DNA of 64,000 nt from Paraspadella gotoi (GCA_051294375.1 CM119263.1:6611645-6675644); one strand, 5' to 3'. Counted from the stretch's first letter, positions 26,228 to 40,435 are shown. The notes: generated by a model from the sequence alone, not told the origin. Translations and numbers: made by a program.

Positions 26228-26383
26228 TTAAATCGTCGTCGTCTCGTCTTCATCATCGTCCGAATAGTCGTCGTCGGTCCCTCCTTTTTCGCGGTCGTCT
26301 TGATCGTCGGTCAACCGGGGGTCGAAATCGAATTGAGGGTAAAGTTCGCGCGGAATTTGGGAGAGGGGGCGCGGTGGGGGGAT
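26228..26383 (-). other. Acidic open frame of unclear status between genes B and C
   Basis: An open frame without an in-frame ATG encodes ELYPQFDFDPRLTDDQDD and then YSDDDEDETTTI before a TAA. Composition looks protein-like, but no usable splice acceptor lies upstream (the minus strand lacks AG over most of the preceding ~150 bases). It may be a last exon whose acceptor is damaged by an assembly error. The alternative ATG frame nearby gives a 44-residue Arg-rich peptide. Confidence 0.25.
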
Positions 26384-26664
26384 TCATGGGGTCGCGCGCG
26401 AGCAATTTAAAAAAAAAATAAAGAAACCCTTTATAAACCAATAATAGCGACGGTTCGTTTCCCTTTATTACGAACTCTTTCTTTTCATCGAACTCTTCAT
26501 AATGTCAACGGTCAGCGTCAGCCCTATTAAAAACTCTGTGCAAAGTGCAAATCTATTGTAAAATATCGTTTCCGAGTTGCGTGATTCTGTATTGTTAAAA
26601 ATGACTTCGGTCTTTGCATACTGGATGAAATATAGCCGGTAAACGATATCTCATATCAATTCGT

Positions 26665-28387
<1,723 letters not shown>

Positions 28388-28439
28388 GTTGTTAATTTAA
28401 GTTTCTTACATTAATTTATAATCTGTTAAAATATTCGAA

Positions 28440-29362
28440 ATCAGTCTGTGACTATTATAATTTTTACTTGCATGAAGAACGATAAAAATGTTTTGATAAT
28501 ATCATGATAAGTCAGTGATTTGAATTTCTTTAAAATAATCATCCAAGAAAGCCGTTCCCTTTTTTCTTTCTTTTTTTTTAATGTTTTTGTCGATTTAGTT
28601 GTGACCTCGAAGTTAATGGAATGACAAAAATCCGCCACAATAAATTTCCGTCAGTTTTTTTCGTCACTTTCAGAAATACTATTCGCTTATTCGCATTGTC
28701 CGCTTTTATTTCATGTTATTTCATGGTTCCCTACTCTGTTTTATTATTTTTTTCCCAACATATCATACATCAACTTACCACTTAGTTACGCACTTTCTTC
28801 GATACGAAAATCCTGTTCGCCAAAGTCAAAACTAATGGTTCTTCATTCTCCAGATGTACATAAGCAGTAGAATTTTTAAGAATATTTTTTTAAAAGTTTG
28901 GAGGTAATAATTTAACTAAAAATAATCTCTGTTAAATACGAATTGAGCCTATTATTGACATCCTGAAAAGCAATATAGTTACAGTCTCTCTGACCAGCGG
29001 AAGCTTCTATATCTTTATGTTAAAATGAAAACGTTCGGTGTTTTTTTTTTTATGTACTTTTTATTTTCCTTCGTAACATAATAAACAAAAAGTTACACGA
29101 AAAAAATGGCGAAACCGGGGAAAAAATAGTTTCGCCGAAGTCACTCGGTATAACAGGTTTTGGCTTTTAATCGTGCGAAAAATAATATTTTATTAAGATT
29201 ATTAAGATTTTTAGGAATCTAATCTGGCTAATCTGTCAAAATACAGTAGTTGATTTAGTAAATTATCAATTGAGAAAAGCTTAAACAGCAATCCCACTTA
29301 GGAAAAGCCAAAAACCTTAGGAAGAAATCCAGGAAATCAAAAAAACGACGGAACAAATCAAA

Positions 29363-29365
<3 letters not shown>
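28440..29365. other. AT-rich spacer between genes A and C
   Basis: No exon seen. The reverse-strand AATAAA hexamers near 29060 and 29187 are plausible poly(A) signals for gene A, whose 3' side would then contain the (GA)n tract at 29366-29432. Confidence 0.5.

Positions 29366-29432
<67 letters not shown>
29366..29432. repeat. (GA)n 3' of gene A
   Basis: Pure GA tract about 125 bases past the gene A stop codon. Confidence 0.9.
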
Positions 29433-29436
<4 letters not shown>

Positions 29437-29557
29437 AGTGAATGTGAGAGACATGGAGATAGTATTCAACGCCGGGAATGGAAGTGGCAGAGCCGACGAG
29501 GAGAGAGATATAATTGCGAGAAAGAGATTGATAGAGAGTGAGACGGAGGCGACATTC

Positions 29558-32500
29558 TCACGACTTGCTCAGCCTCTCCATGTCCATATTCTTGACGATG
29601 ACTTCCCCGTCAAAGTCCTGGACGCTAATCTCGCCGTCCCTGACCTCGACCATCTGGACTCCGTCGGCGTTGCAGATGGTGACGCGATTGTTGCCGACGG
29701 CGACTTTCTCGTCGATCCCGTGATTCTTGATCCATGTGTCGCCTTTGGAAATCTTGACGATGTTGACTCCTTTCACGTTTTTGATGAGGATGGTTCGCTC
29801 GTTCTCCACTTGCATCTCTTTTCCGTCGAGAAGGCGACTGATCTCTTTTCCCTTTTCGTCTTTCACGCTCACGTCGCCCTTGATGGTCATCGTGGGAGAA
29901 GAGGGTTCCTTTTTCTTATCCCCGTTCGTCGTCGTCGTCGTTTCCGTAATCAGCGCCGCCAACGGCTTCTTCCTCACGTCCTCGGCCTCGTCCTCGCTCC
30001 CGCTGGAGAGGTCGGCTAGCTTCTCCTTGACCTCCTTGATCTTGGGCAGAGAGGCGAACTTGGGCATGCCGGGCACGCCCCGCTTGGGCGACTTCCCGCG
30101 CAGCTTGCGATCCTCGTCGTCGTCGGGTATCTTGGCCTGTTGGGCTCTCTTTTCGATCTTGCGTTCGATGGACTCCTCGATGTCGACGTCCTCCAACTCT
30201 TTGGCCAACTCCTCGGCCTCGCGGATGAGCCTCTCCGATTCCGCCAACGCCTTCCTTCTTCGCTCCGCCTCCGCCTTCTTAGGTTCGTCGTCGTTGTCCT
30301 CCAACCACTTCTGTTCTTCCTCCAACATCTGAGAGAAGAACTCGGCGTCCTGCGTCTTTCGTCTCTCGTCCATCTCCGCCATCTTGCGTTCGTGTTCGGC
30401 CTCCATGCGGCGAAGTTCCTCGTCGTCGGAATCTAGATAATCCGGAGAAGGAGATCTTTTCGGCGACGTCGTCTCCGTCATCGTCGCCGCGCTCGTCGCT
30501 GTCGTCGTCGTCGTCGTCGATGAAGTGGCTTTTTTATTGGCCTCCGAAGCGAACAACTGCTCCGTGAAGGAGTCGGTCATTTGGAAGCACTCTTGCTCGA
30601 ACATTAGGCGCTCCTCTTGGGCGCGCTTGGCCTTGGCTCGCTCCTCTTCTGCATCGAAGGCGGCTTTCGGCGGCGGCGGCTTCGAACTCGGCGTCGTGGG
30701 CGTCGGTGGCGTCGTCGGCGTCGAGGGTTTCATCGCGCAAACGTCGAATCCGACGGAAGACGTTTGCGGCGATTTGCTGCTTCGACGCTGATTCTCCTGC
30801 GCTTCTAGCTGCAGCAGTCGCATCTCCTCCATGTGCTGCTCTTCCCTCTCCATGTTTCTCTTCTTCTCCTCCTCCAGCATGTCCCTGAGGTGCGCCCTCT
30901 TCTGCGCTTTGATCGCCGAAGAATCCTGCTTTTCCTTGATGAATTGTGCTTCCTCCGCCAGGCGTTTGGCCCGAAATCGCTCTTCGTCGGACAGGCGCGC
31001 CTGACGGTCTTCCTCTTCCTTCTTTTTCCTCTTTTCTTCCGCGATGGATTTGAGTCTTTCCTCGAAGAAAGAAGCTTCGTCCAATTGACCCAATTCCAAC
31101 ATTTCCTTCATTTTCTTCTTGTCCTTTTCCTCTTCCTCCACAGCCCTCATCTTCTCTTGCAACGCATCCATCTCTTTCTTGAGCCGAAGCTTCTCCGCCG
31201 CGATCCTCTCCGCCTCTCTCCTGGCTTCTTCCTCTCTTCTCCTCTTCTCTTCTTCCTCCCTTCTCTTTCTCTCCTCCTCCTCTCTTCTCCTACGCTCCTC
31301 CTCTTCTCTTTTCTTCCTCTCTTCCTCCTCTTTCCTCTTTCTCTCCTCTTCCTCCTTCCTTCTTTTCTCTTCTTCCGCCCTTCTCTTCCTTTCCTCCTCT
31401 TCCCTCTTAATTCTCTCTTCCTCTTCCCTCTTTTTCCTTTCCTCCTCCTCCTTCCTCTTCTTCTCCTCCTCTTCCTTCCTAATCCTTTCCTCTTCCTCTC
31501 TCCTCACCCTCTCCTCCTCCGCCCTTACTCTCTCCTCTTCCTCCCTCTTCTTCCTCTCCTCTTCCTCCTTCATCGCCTTCTCCCTCTCCGCCTTCTTCAC
31601 CGCCTTCTTTCTTCTCATTTCCTCCTTTTCCGTAATCATCTCCGAGGCGATGTTGTTCGACTCTCCCGCCTTCAGGAAATCCAGCAGCTTCATATTCTCC
31701 GTCTTCTTCTTGAGCAGGGACTCGTTCGCCTTTTTCTCGATCCTCTTCCTCCTCTCGTCTTCCGACTCGCTCGATGATTGGTCCTCAGCCGTCGCCCGCT
31801 CCAGCGCGTGGAGAATCTTCTGCGTCTCCTTCATCTTAGCCTTGGCCTCCAAGACTCGCTCCTCTTCGCTCATCAGCTCCTCATCGTCCTCCGGCTCCAC
31901 TTCCTCCTTCTTCTTAGCCAACTCCTCCCTCATCTTCTTCCTCACCTCCAACTCTGCGGCCCTGACCTTTTTGGCAGCGGCGTCGTCGTCGCTGTCGTCG
32001 TCGTCGGCGAGCAGCATCAACTTCCTGGAGAGACGCTTCTCCATCTCGTTCTTCTCGTCGAAGGCGGCGGCTTCCTCGATGGTCATGACGACGACTTCGC
32101 CGGCGACGATGCGGACCTCCATGTCGCGACCTTCCATCTCCGCCTTTTGTTTGATGGATTCGACGTTCTCGACTCCGGCTTCTTGCTCAGCGTACATGAG
32201 CATGAGGTCCTTCTCTGCCTCGACGGCGACTCTGGGCACCCGCTTGCCGATGTCGCGCGCGGCTTCCTCGCGCCGATGACGCTTGAGCATATCGTCGATC
32301 TTGGTGCAATTGGCGGCGATGCTGGAGTCGGCGTGGAACTCTTCCTCGCCGCCGTCCGGGTCGGCCCGCTTGAGCAAGGTGCGCCCGAAGACGTCGCTGT
32401 CCTCGTCGTCGGCGCTCTCCGAGGCTGAGCGCGGCGCCGAGCGACGGAGGAACCGCGACTTTTTCTTGCCGAACGACGCCGCTTTTCGCTCGGATGGCGG

Positions 32501-35500
32501 CGTCGATGTCTCGGCGCTCTCCGATCCGTTGTGTTCCAACGGATAAATGTGGCTGGGCGCCTTGCGCGTCTTGTAGTTGTAGCCGCTGGAGTATTTGAGG
32601 ACGGATTTCCCTTCGATGTCGAGGACCGGCGCCGGTTCAGTCGCCGCCTCTTCCGGCATTATCGGTCCCGGCGTCTTCCGGCGACTCACGTCGATAGTCG
32701 CGTGCGTGAGATTCTCGTCAAACTCTTTGCGCAGGCGCGAGTATCGCTCCTCCATCGTTTGCTGCGGCGAAAGGAGGAAAGGAGGTGGGGGGGGGAAATA
32801 GTTAGTTGGACTTGAGAAGAATGTATCAGAGAAATTAACGTTTAATATCGAATGATCGAAAATTTTCTTTTTCCTTTTCTTAAATTAAAATTAATTAAAA
32901 TTAATTAATTTTTTAATTAATTAATTAATTAAAATTACAATTTTCTTTTTCCTTTTCTTAAATTAAAATTAATTAAAGTTAATTACTTATTTATTAATTA
33001 ATTAATTAAAATTATCCAATTATTTAATAAAATAATCATCTTGCCTCTTGATTTTAAACGGCTTATGTTAAGTTAAGGCCTAGTATATCCATCTTCCAAG
33101 ATTTATATATGTTATAAAAAAGATAATTCACGTCTCATTACTGTTTATTTTCCTCATTTTCAATGAAACCCTCTCCCAAACCCTCGCCCTTCCAACTCGC
33201 CTCACCTCAAAATTCTTGTACATGTCGGTTGTGCCGCCAGGATCCCGATCGGGTCGTCCGGGCGAATTTCCAACGCGCCTCAACGTCCTCGTCATGACGG
33301 GCGCCTCCTCGTCCGAGTCGAAGCCGGGGGATCCGCGGCCTCGACGAGGCGATTGGAGGTGCGTCACCGGCGCGCTGCTCATCAGCGGCGCCGCTCCGCC
33401 ATAGAGGCGTCCGCCTCCGCCTCCGCCTCCGCCGCGACGACCCTCCACGAAATCCTCGCGACGAACTTGGGTGGAGCGCATCTGCGCCCGTCCGCCACGA
33501 GGGGGTCGTTGCTGCAGCATCTGCTGTTGCTGCGCCTGGCGTTGTTGCTGCATGTACTGTTGTTGTTGACGGTATTGCTGCTGAAACGGATCCATGGGAG
33601 GCTGCTGCCGCTGCGGTTGTCGAGCGTACTGCTGCTGCTGCTGTTGCTGCAGGTGGTACTCTCGATCGTGGGAGCGGCGCGGACCGCCAAAATTCGGGTC
33701 CGGAAGGTGGCGCTGGCGGAGCATTCGCGGCGAAAGATGTTGGGACGCGTTTTGGCGGTCGTAGTTGTTGTATCTTTGGGAGAAGAAGAGAGAGACGGAG
33801 ATGTGAAGGGGAGGAAAAGGACGAGAGGGAGAGAGAGAGATTGAGAGGAGGGGGAGGAAAAGAGGAAAGAACTGACAAGTGCCGTTTTTTAGATTTTTTC
33901 AAGGATTAACCAAAAAAAAAAAGTTTACATAAAGTGACAGTTTTATTTCTCAATTATATTTAATATTATAGATGGAAAAAAAAAACGCCAAACGTTTTCT
34001 TCGTTTAATTTACCGACGTCTTTGAACAAAAAAAATGGAGATTTTTCTTTTCTTTTCTGAACTACTTCATTTAATCTCGTTCTGTTACAAGACTATTTCG
34101 CAGCACGATTTCGTAGATTTACGAAATAATTCACGATCACTGTGAACGGTGTGAAGTCTCACATTTCTCGAGTATCACTATCGTGGTACAAGAAAGCTCA
34201 ACTCGCCCATCAGAAATCCCGCTTCAGGCTCTCTAATTCATTATTCACGTTCGCCCTCCGCTCACCGATCACAAATCACAGTATCTCCCGCCCATAAAAA
34301 TTCCGACTTACGGCGACGGTTCGGCGAAGTCCTCTTCTCCGCCCACGAGCTCTTCCACCTCGCCCTTGCCCCACCTCTGCTCCAACTTGGAGGAGAGGGG
34401 GTTGGGTCGGGGCTGAGGGGCGGCCCCAGCGGGCGGCGGGGGCGTGGGGTCTGCGGCGCCGTTGACGCGCGGCAAAGGAGCGGCACCCTGAGCGGGGCTC
34501 TGCATCTTGGTGAGCGCGTTGCGGCCTCGAGGCTTCGACAGATTCGCGTACTGGTAGAGCAGCTGCTGACGGCCGTTGACCCCTGTGGGGGATTTTGGAG
34601 GAAAAGAGTTGTAGTTCTCTTCTTTTCTTCTCTTTTGATTCCCTTTTCTTTTCTCTTCTTTTCTTTTCTTTTCTTTTCTTTTCTTTTCTTTTCTTTTCTT
34701 TTCTTTTCTTTTCTTTTCTTTTCTTTTCCTTTCTTTTCTTTTCTTTTCTTTTCTTTTCTTTTATTTTCTTTTCTTTTCTTTTCTTTTCTTCGCCCCCCAC
34801 AAAATCCTATTTTTTCTTCTCTCCATCCACTCACCCAACGCCTGCGAGTTTTCGTAAAGCGTCACGTCATCCATGAGTCTCTTCTGATTGGACGCGGGCA
34901 CCGCGTCAAAGTCCACGTGGTCCACGGGACCGTACCCTCCGCCGCGGACTGGAAAGGGAAAAAAAATCATATATATAAGATAATTACAAATTTACAATCT
35001 TATAAAATATAATTATTTCAATAATTGCGAAATCAAAAGTTCACGCGACTCACCCGCCATGGCGTCTCTGTGGGCGTGGTCGGCGAGGTGAGTTCGGTTC
35101 GACTGCGCGGCGACTTCTTCCAACAGACGAAGGTGAGGTTCCGCCTCTGGATTAGACGGTTCCTGCGATAAAGACAGAAAAATAAAGATTAGGAACCGAG
35201 TGAACGATGTGATCAATTTGATACGTTTATCAACGTATTGAATCTGTCATTAAGAATCAACGAGCATTGAACGGAACGTCGACGAAGACAACGACGACAA
35301 CAACGACGAAATAGATTCGATACCAAAAGCTGATGGAAGTGACTCCCGCCGAGGTCTGCCCAAATTTTAGAGTCCAAAGCCTGTTGTCCACGGGACAAGG
35401 CCAGTTCGGTCAAACTGATGCAAGTGAAGATTTGGGGAAAAAAAGATGGAGATCAAATAGAAGGAGAAAAAAGAAAAGGGAAAGAAAGAAAGTGTAAATT

Positions 35501-36629
35501 AAAATAGGAGATACAAAAAGAAAACAAAACTCTGACCCGACTAATTTCTAATTGAAAATGGTAATTCAAGCTCCTCGTGCATTCGGAGCGCCACGCGGTA
35601 AACAAATGGGGGAACAAAAAGTATTATTTCAAATTTTAGATTCTAAAAAAAAAAAAAAAACCATGCGAAATCCTCGGGCGGCAAATTCGTTAGTGAATTG
35701 AAGACTCAAACATTGACGGTCATCCTTTGGGAATTTAAAAAAAAAAGTATTCGATCCCAATGATGAAAACTCATTTTTTCGAGATGCGAAAGTCGATCGA
35801 GTCGATCGAATCTCCGAAGAGAAACAAAAAAAAACATTCGAAAAAACAAAAACAAAAGGGAAACGAATTCTAATCCTAAAATTAAAATAAAGTTCGAGCG
35901 AAAAACAGTAAAACTTCATCTCAAAACGAATGAGTCGCCGTTGAAGACTAATGACAGGATGACTAATTCTTCTTTGCTTAATGTATCCTCGGCAAAGCGC
36001 ACCCTTCGCTTATGCAGCCTCAGCAAAGCGCACTCTTTGCTTGTGCAGTCTCGGCAATGCACACTCTTTGCTTGTGCAGTCTCGGCAAAGCACACCCTTT
36101 GCTTCAGCAGCCTTGGCAAAGCACCCCCTTCGCTAAGGCAGCCTCGTCAAAGCGCACTCTTTGCTGAGGCTGCCTCGGCAAAGCGAATAATTCGCCTCTT
36201 CAAAGCGCGCCCTTTGACGAGGCTGCCTTGGCGAAGTTCATTATTTGTTTCTGCAGAATCATTGAGTCTACCCTTTGCTTGGGCAGCTTCAGTAAAGCGC
36301 ACTCTTTGCTTTGGCTGCCTAGGCGGAGCATTCATTATGCTTTGACAGCCTCAGTAAAACGCAATCTCTTCGACGGCTTGGACATCTTCTTCCGCGACTT
36401 CTTTCTTTAACAACAGTAACATCCGCAAGGGTAAAGAGGCATGCATCTTAATATCGCGCCTTAAGCCCCCTGGAGGCCGAACGACTCACAATCGCGGATC
36501 GGGCAAGGCTGAAGGGCCGGACGGGCCGCTTCCCGACGCCCCCAACCGCGCCTCCCTCGGCGACGCCGGCGCCGCGTTGTCGTCCCAGGGTCTCGTCTCG
36601 TCTCGTTTCCGGTTTCGACGCCGCGACAT
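29558..36629 (-). CDS. Gene A: 1498-aa Gln-rich / single-alpha-helix protein of unknown function
   Basis: Seven exons, all phase-compatible with GT-AG introns: 36629-36490, 35414-35324, 35162-35054, 34948-34835, 34582-34312, 33773-33206, 32761-29558; total 4,497 nt including stop. The N-terminus is basic (MSRRRNRKRDETRPWDD). Residues ~242-431 carry poly-Gln and Arg/Gly stretches and end in MYKNFE. The large last exon follows with a YSSGYNYKTRKAP motif at about residue 488, acidic segments, and an E/K/R single alpha-helix at about 820-985. A KD-rich beta-like tail (TIKGDVSVKDEKGKEI, IKNVKGVNIVKI) precedes the stop. No signal peptide or membrane segment is seen. It shares YxNFE, a YSSGYxYxTRxAP motif and an intron with gene B, so the two are paralogues. 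A cytoskeletal or scaffold role is a guess from composition. I do not recognise the family. Confidence 0.85.
32868..33020. repeat. AT-rich direct repeat in gene A intron 6
   Basis: The block TTTTCTTTTTCCTTTTCTTA followed by AATTAATTA repeats occurs twice, about 80 bases apart. Confidence 0.75.
34641..34793. repeat. (TTTTC)n in gene A intron 4
   Basis: Nearly pure CTTTT pentamer array. It lies in the intron between exons 34948-34835 and 34582-34312. Confidence 0.9.
35982..36373. repeat. 31-bp minisatellite with a hairpin in each unit, gene A intron 1
   Basis: About 11-12 imperfect units of 31 bp. A typical unit starts GCAGCCTCGGCAAAGCGCAC and continues TCTTTGCTTGT. Each good unit has the dyad GCAAAG...CTTTGC. 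Unit identity decays towards the right end. A 134-codon plus-strand ORF crosses the array but follows from its base composition. There are no spacers, so it is not CRISPR-like. Confidence 0.85.
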
Positions 36630-37529
36630 CGAAATCTCTGAATTCTAGAACCTCGCGATTTTGGATAAGCAGAAATTTGGAAATGTAAAAAGATTATGAG
36701 AGTTAACCATATAAATAAATCTGTTCAATCAATATATCATTGGTCTCGATCAAATTTCATATCCTAGCTTGGGCTTAATACGCATATTTTCGATTCAACT
36801 CGTCTAAATTATATTTAAAAAAATCAATTATTGCTGCTTGACCGGATAGCGCAGTTTTGAGTTAAAAAAATACATCGGAGAAAACTGGGATAACTGAAAA
36901 CAAAATAGAGAAAGGTCTTCAAATCATGATTTAACTTTACAATCCGCTATCACTTTTACGAATCTCACGTGTTGTGAATCTTAACCAGAAATCGCGAGAA
37001 GCCTCGCATTATTTCAATCGCTCTCACGTGAGGCTGAGGTGAATCGCTTTTCACTTTTGTCAGTCGACGAATCCGATGATCGAAAATTCAGTCGGAAAAC
37101 AGTGAAACCGGCGGCCGAGGAGATAATCGACTGAAGAGGTTGAAGAGAATGATGATAATGGTGATGATGGTGAAGATGATGATGACAACGATGATGACGA
37201 CGATGAAAATGAGCCCAGTGTCGATCGCTCTCACAACCACCGACGCGTTTGAGACTCCGGTCGACGGTCTCTTTGCCATAAGCATGGGCAAGTGGCAAAA
37301 ATGGCAAATGGTAAAAGAGAATAACGGCAAAGACAATTGTCGTGGAAAATCTTTTGCTTGTTTAAAAGGTGCGGTGTCGGTGACCATCGACAACATTCGC
37401 CTATTATGGCCACAAAAAAAATGACTCACCTTCAAATCGTAGAAAGTTTAATCCGATTTAGTTTATTTAAAATATCTATTTTATTTTTTTTTTTTAAGTT
37501 TTAATAAAAAGTCTTTTTTTTTTCTGAAG

Positions 37530-37733
37530 GACGAATCGACGGCAGCGGAGTTTTTCTTCGGGACGACCCGTTGGAGGCGAACGCGGACGTAGTTGTGGAT
37601 CGGCCGGGCGATCGGGGATCGAGAGATGCGAAGAGCGGAAGAGATGGAGAGATGGGCGGAGCGGCGCCCGATTGGTCGACGGGCCCATCGGCCGAGAGTA
37701 ATGTGGAGGAGAGAGCTCGAGATCGGGGATGAT
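37530..37733 (+). other. GC-rich open frame, possible exon
   Basis: Following a T-rich tract and CTGAAG, one frame stays open for 67 codons with acidic, Gly/Arg-rich composition (DPLEANADVVVDRPGDRG). The opposite frames are also partly open and no good donor was found before the stop. It may be an exon of gene D or simply a CpG-rich spacer. Confidence 0.2.
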
Positions 37734-39984
37734 CGCAGAGCGGAGGTGTGGTCGGAGACTTTGCGGGTTCTAGACCGGGACGAGCCAGAGTTAGATTTGA
37801 AGATAACGATTACGTTGCACTAAATTGACTCATCTAATATAATTCAATCGAATTGATCTTCTAAAATGGTGCTGGGTAAAATTAGGAATAAAAACGATAA
37901 TGAAGAAAATCACGACAACAACATCGACGGTAGAAATCGGTCCTCCGAAGATGACGAGACCGGAGTCCGTCCACAAGAGAGAGAGAGAGAGAGAGAGACG
38001 TCTCATGGGGGTACATGAGCTAGTACTATCCGGGCAAAGTTAAAAAATTTTACGAAACGAAGAATAATAATCGACACCTATATTGATGAAAGACAGAATG
38101 AAATTAGAATAATCTAGCAATAATAATAATAATATGAAAAACATTGTTTTATTATTACATTTAAAATTTTACAAATTGTATTTTTTCTAAGATCGAAGCG
38201 GCGAAATTTCTAAACATACGAAGCGTAAAAATTAAATTCAAGTTGTTAAAAAAGGCGCCATTCTCCGACCCCATGAGAGCGACCCACGTTGTTCTCTCTC
38301 ACGTTTCTACTTTTGTGTAGACAAAGAGTTTGTGTTTCTCAATTTTTGTAAACACGTTCTTCCAATTTCGTCTCCCTCCCAGGGGCGGTTTTCTTTTTTA
38401 CATTTTGGTATGAAGTGATGTGAGGCAACGGACATTGGGAGATGCTTCAAGTCGTCGTCGTCGTCGTCATCGTCCTTCATTTTCTAGAGAGAGTTGTTCT
38501 TTAGGTCGGGACAACGTCGCAGACGAAAGACCGACGTTTGTTTTGTCATTTCCTAGTCAAACTTTATCGATCTCAGTCAAAAACGAGGATAAAAAACGAA
38601 AGTAATTAATTTTAAAATGATTTTTAATAGTTTACAAAATGGAACTTTATAAGATTGTGGCTATCAGCATTTAAAAATCCTAACAAGGCAAATTTTTTTA
38701 AGGGTTTCTTAGTGTTTCATCCTTTTCCTATGACTGAAATAAATAAAAGCATTTAAGTTTTAAATCGTAAAGAAATTTAACTTATTCAAAAATTAAAAAT
38801 CCTATTTGAAATCCTTTCGTTCCTCTAAAATCGGACTCCGGGACGGCGATCGATCGCTCTGAGGGTCTGCGGCCAATTTAACTTGAACCCGAAATGTAGG
38901 CCGAGGCTCGTTGCTCATTGGTCAGTTGCATGCAACAAGTTGTATCAAACTGTGGCGATAGAATAAAATGAATTCAATGATTTTCACTAATTTAATTTTT
39001 TTAAATTTTGACACTGAAACGAGATTTAATCTTTCTTACCTTTTACTTTTATTGAGAACTAGCTAGAAAATTAACGTCAGTTAAAAAGGTATACTAAGTA
39101 AACTAACATTCTCTCTATATTTTTTTACTATGTTATTCTTGAAGTAAAACTTCATCATCAACGTTTGAGGGGATGACACCAAGCAGCGAGTGCGAACTCC
39201 CTGAGCAAAGTAGGGTGTGGCATTCCGCACGCGAAGCGGATGCAGAAACCAAAGAGACATCGTATCTCAGAATTCGAATATTTAAATAGGAGAATTACTT
39301 AACAAAGTTAAAGACACGACTTTGATATAAAGAGAATTAATCTTTTTTGGATCTCAAGTTCCTTCTTAAGCAGGTAGGAAACCCATTCAGAAAATCTAGC
39401 CTTTTATTTACGATTTGTAATACATATCTCATTTTGTTCCGCGTGACAATTCCTTCTCCCTTTTGATCCGATATGTTTAACCAAAAACTAAAACAGAAAC
39501 GATTTAAATTCGATGCGGGTCATTGATTTTTTTTTTAAACTAAAGTCAAAGTAAGCACATTTTCCCACGATTACAATAAAACTTTGAAGTATTTTTTGCC
39601 CATGTAACTCCATTTCAAAGATATAAGTTCACTACAGTTGATAAATAACCTATTCAATGTTCATTGAAACAAATTCAAAAAAATTAAGAAACTTAAGGTT
39701 GATAATAATATAAAATTTTACAAAGGGCAATCCCGCAATGAGATGAAGCAGAACGACTTCGGGATTCAGTTTATTGAAAACTCACAAAACTTTTCTAAGA
39801 TAATACTTAAAAACCGCAAAAGGGCGAAAATGAAAGAAAAATCTAAAATCTAAAAAAAATCATTGATCAAAAATCATTGATTAAATATATTTTTGTTTCG
39901 CGAAAATTTCAGCAGCATCGACCAAATGACTTTGGAGGGTAAGATGTAATTTTGTATTATGGTGGACTAAAATCCACCAACCGT

Positions 39985-40170
39985 TCATCAGCGGCCATTG
40001 GTGCCGGAGGCAAGTCATTGGCCTCCCAACCCAAAGGTCCGGGGTTCTAGCCCGGTGGTCGTCTGGCAGTTAAGAGGGACGGGGCGCTTAACCTGCCTGT
40101 AACATGGTGTTACAGCCTGATCCGAAGCTCAGGGACTGCTTATATTGAACGGTTCTGTCATTAACACATA
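39985..40170 (+). mobile_element. Candidate tRNA-derived SINE
   Basis: GGGTTCTAGCCC (about 40043-40054) resembles a pol III B box. A region ~45 bases upstream (ATTGGTGCCGGAGGC) could be a degraded A box. The piece is GC-rich in AT-rich surroundings. It does not fold into a clean tRNA, so it is not called a tRNA gene. Ends are not defined. Confidence 0.35.
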
Positions 40171-40315
40171 TCAATAATTACTGTCTCTTCAGTATCTAGT
40201 TTGTTTGTTTCTGTTCGTTTGTTTCTCATAATTCTAAGCTATGAATACAAAAAAAGATCTATAATTTAACCCCAACTACCCGACAAAAATCGAACGTATT
40301 AAATTATTATCGTTT

Positions 40316-40316
40316 C

Positions 40317-40400
<84 letters not shown>
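40316..40400. repeat. (ATT)n
   Basis: Pure trinucleotide array just left of the possible first gene D exon. Confidence 0.9.
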
Positions 40401-40402
<2 letters not shown>

Positions 40403-40435
40403 CCACCATTATAAAACATTGTTAGTTTTATTCAG

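Larger units (their letters stand above)
15749..26652. repeat. Large direct duplication, copy 2 (clean)
   Basis: Same content as 1-11561 but with intact exons. The left edge of the match in copy 1 is the window start, so the true duplication extends beyond it. At the right edge the two copies diverge abruptly after GATATCTCA: copy 1 runs on to a 151-base orphan piece and a gap, copy 2 runs on to gene C. Confidence 0.9.
36650..40315. other. Spacer between gene A and gene D
   Basis: This is mostly AT-rich. It holds a GATGAT repeat patch (37140-37215), the possible exon at 37530-37733, a short (GA)n at 37980, a GTCGTC run near 38455 and the SINE candidate near 40.0 kb. The gene A promoter should lie just right of 36629, but no TATA or initiator is obvious. 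Confidence 0.5.

Noticed and set aside
29438-30019. 193-codon plus-strand ORF, and neighbours at 29727, 30833 and 31778
   Set aside because: Antisense to gene A exon 7, whose frame is supported by paralogy with gene B and by splice phase.
31119-32279. 386-codon plus-strand ORF rich in Ser, Leu and Phe
   Set aside because: It is the antisense shadow of the charged helix of gene A.
34262-34876. KEKKRKEKK-type ORFs and the matching Phe/Ser ORFs
   Set aside because: Translations of the (TTTTC)n intron repeat running into the true exon at 34312-34582 in the wrong frame.
35941-36345. 134-codon ORF over the 31-bp repeats
   Set aside because: The unit length is not a multiple of three and the reading depends on repeat composition; no start context or splice support.
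35982-36373. CRISPR-like array
   Set aside because: Units are contiguous with no spacers, and the genome is eukaryotic.
40021-40070. Functional tRNA gene
   Set aside because: Only the B box is convincing; no acceptor stem pairing and no clean anticodon arm.
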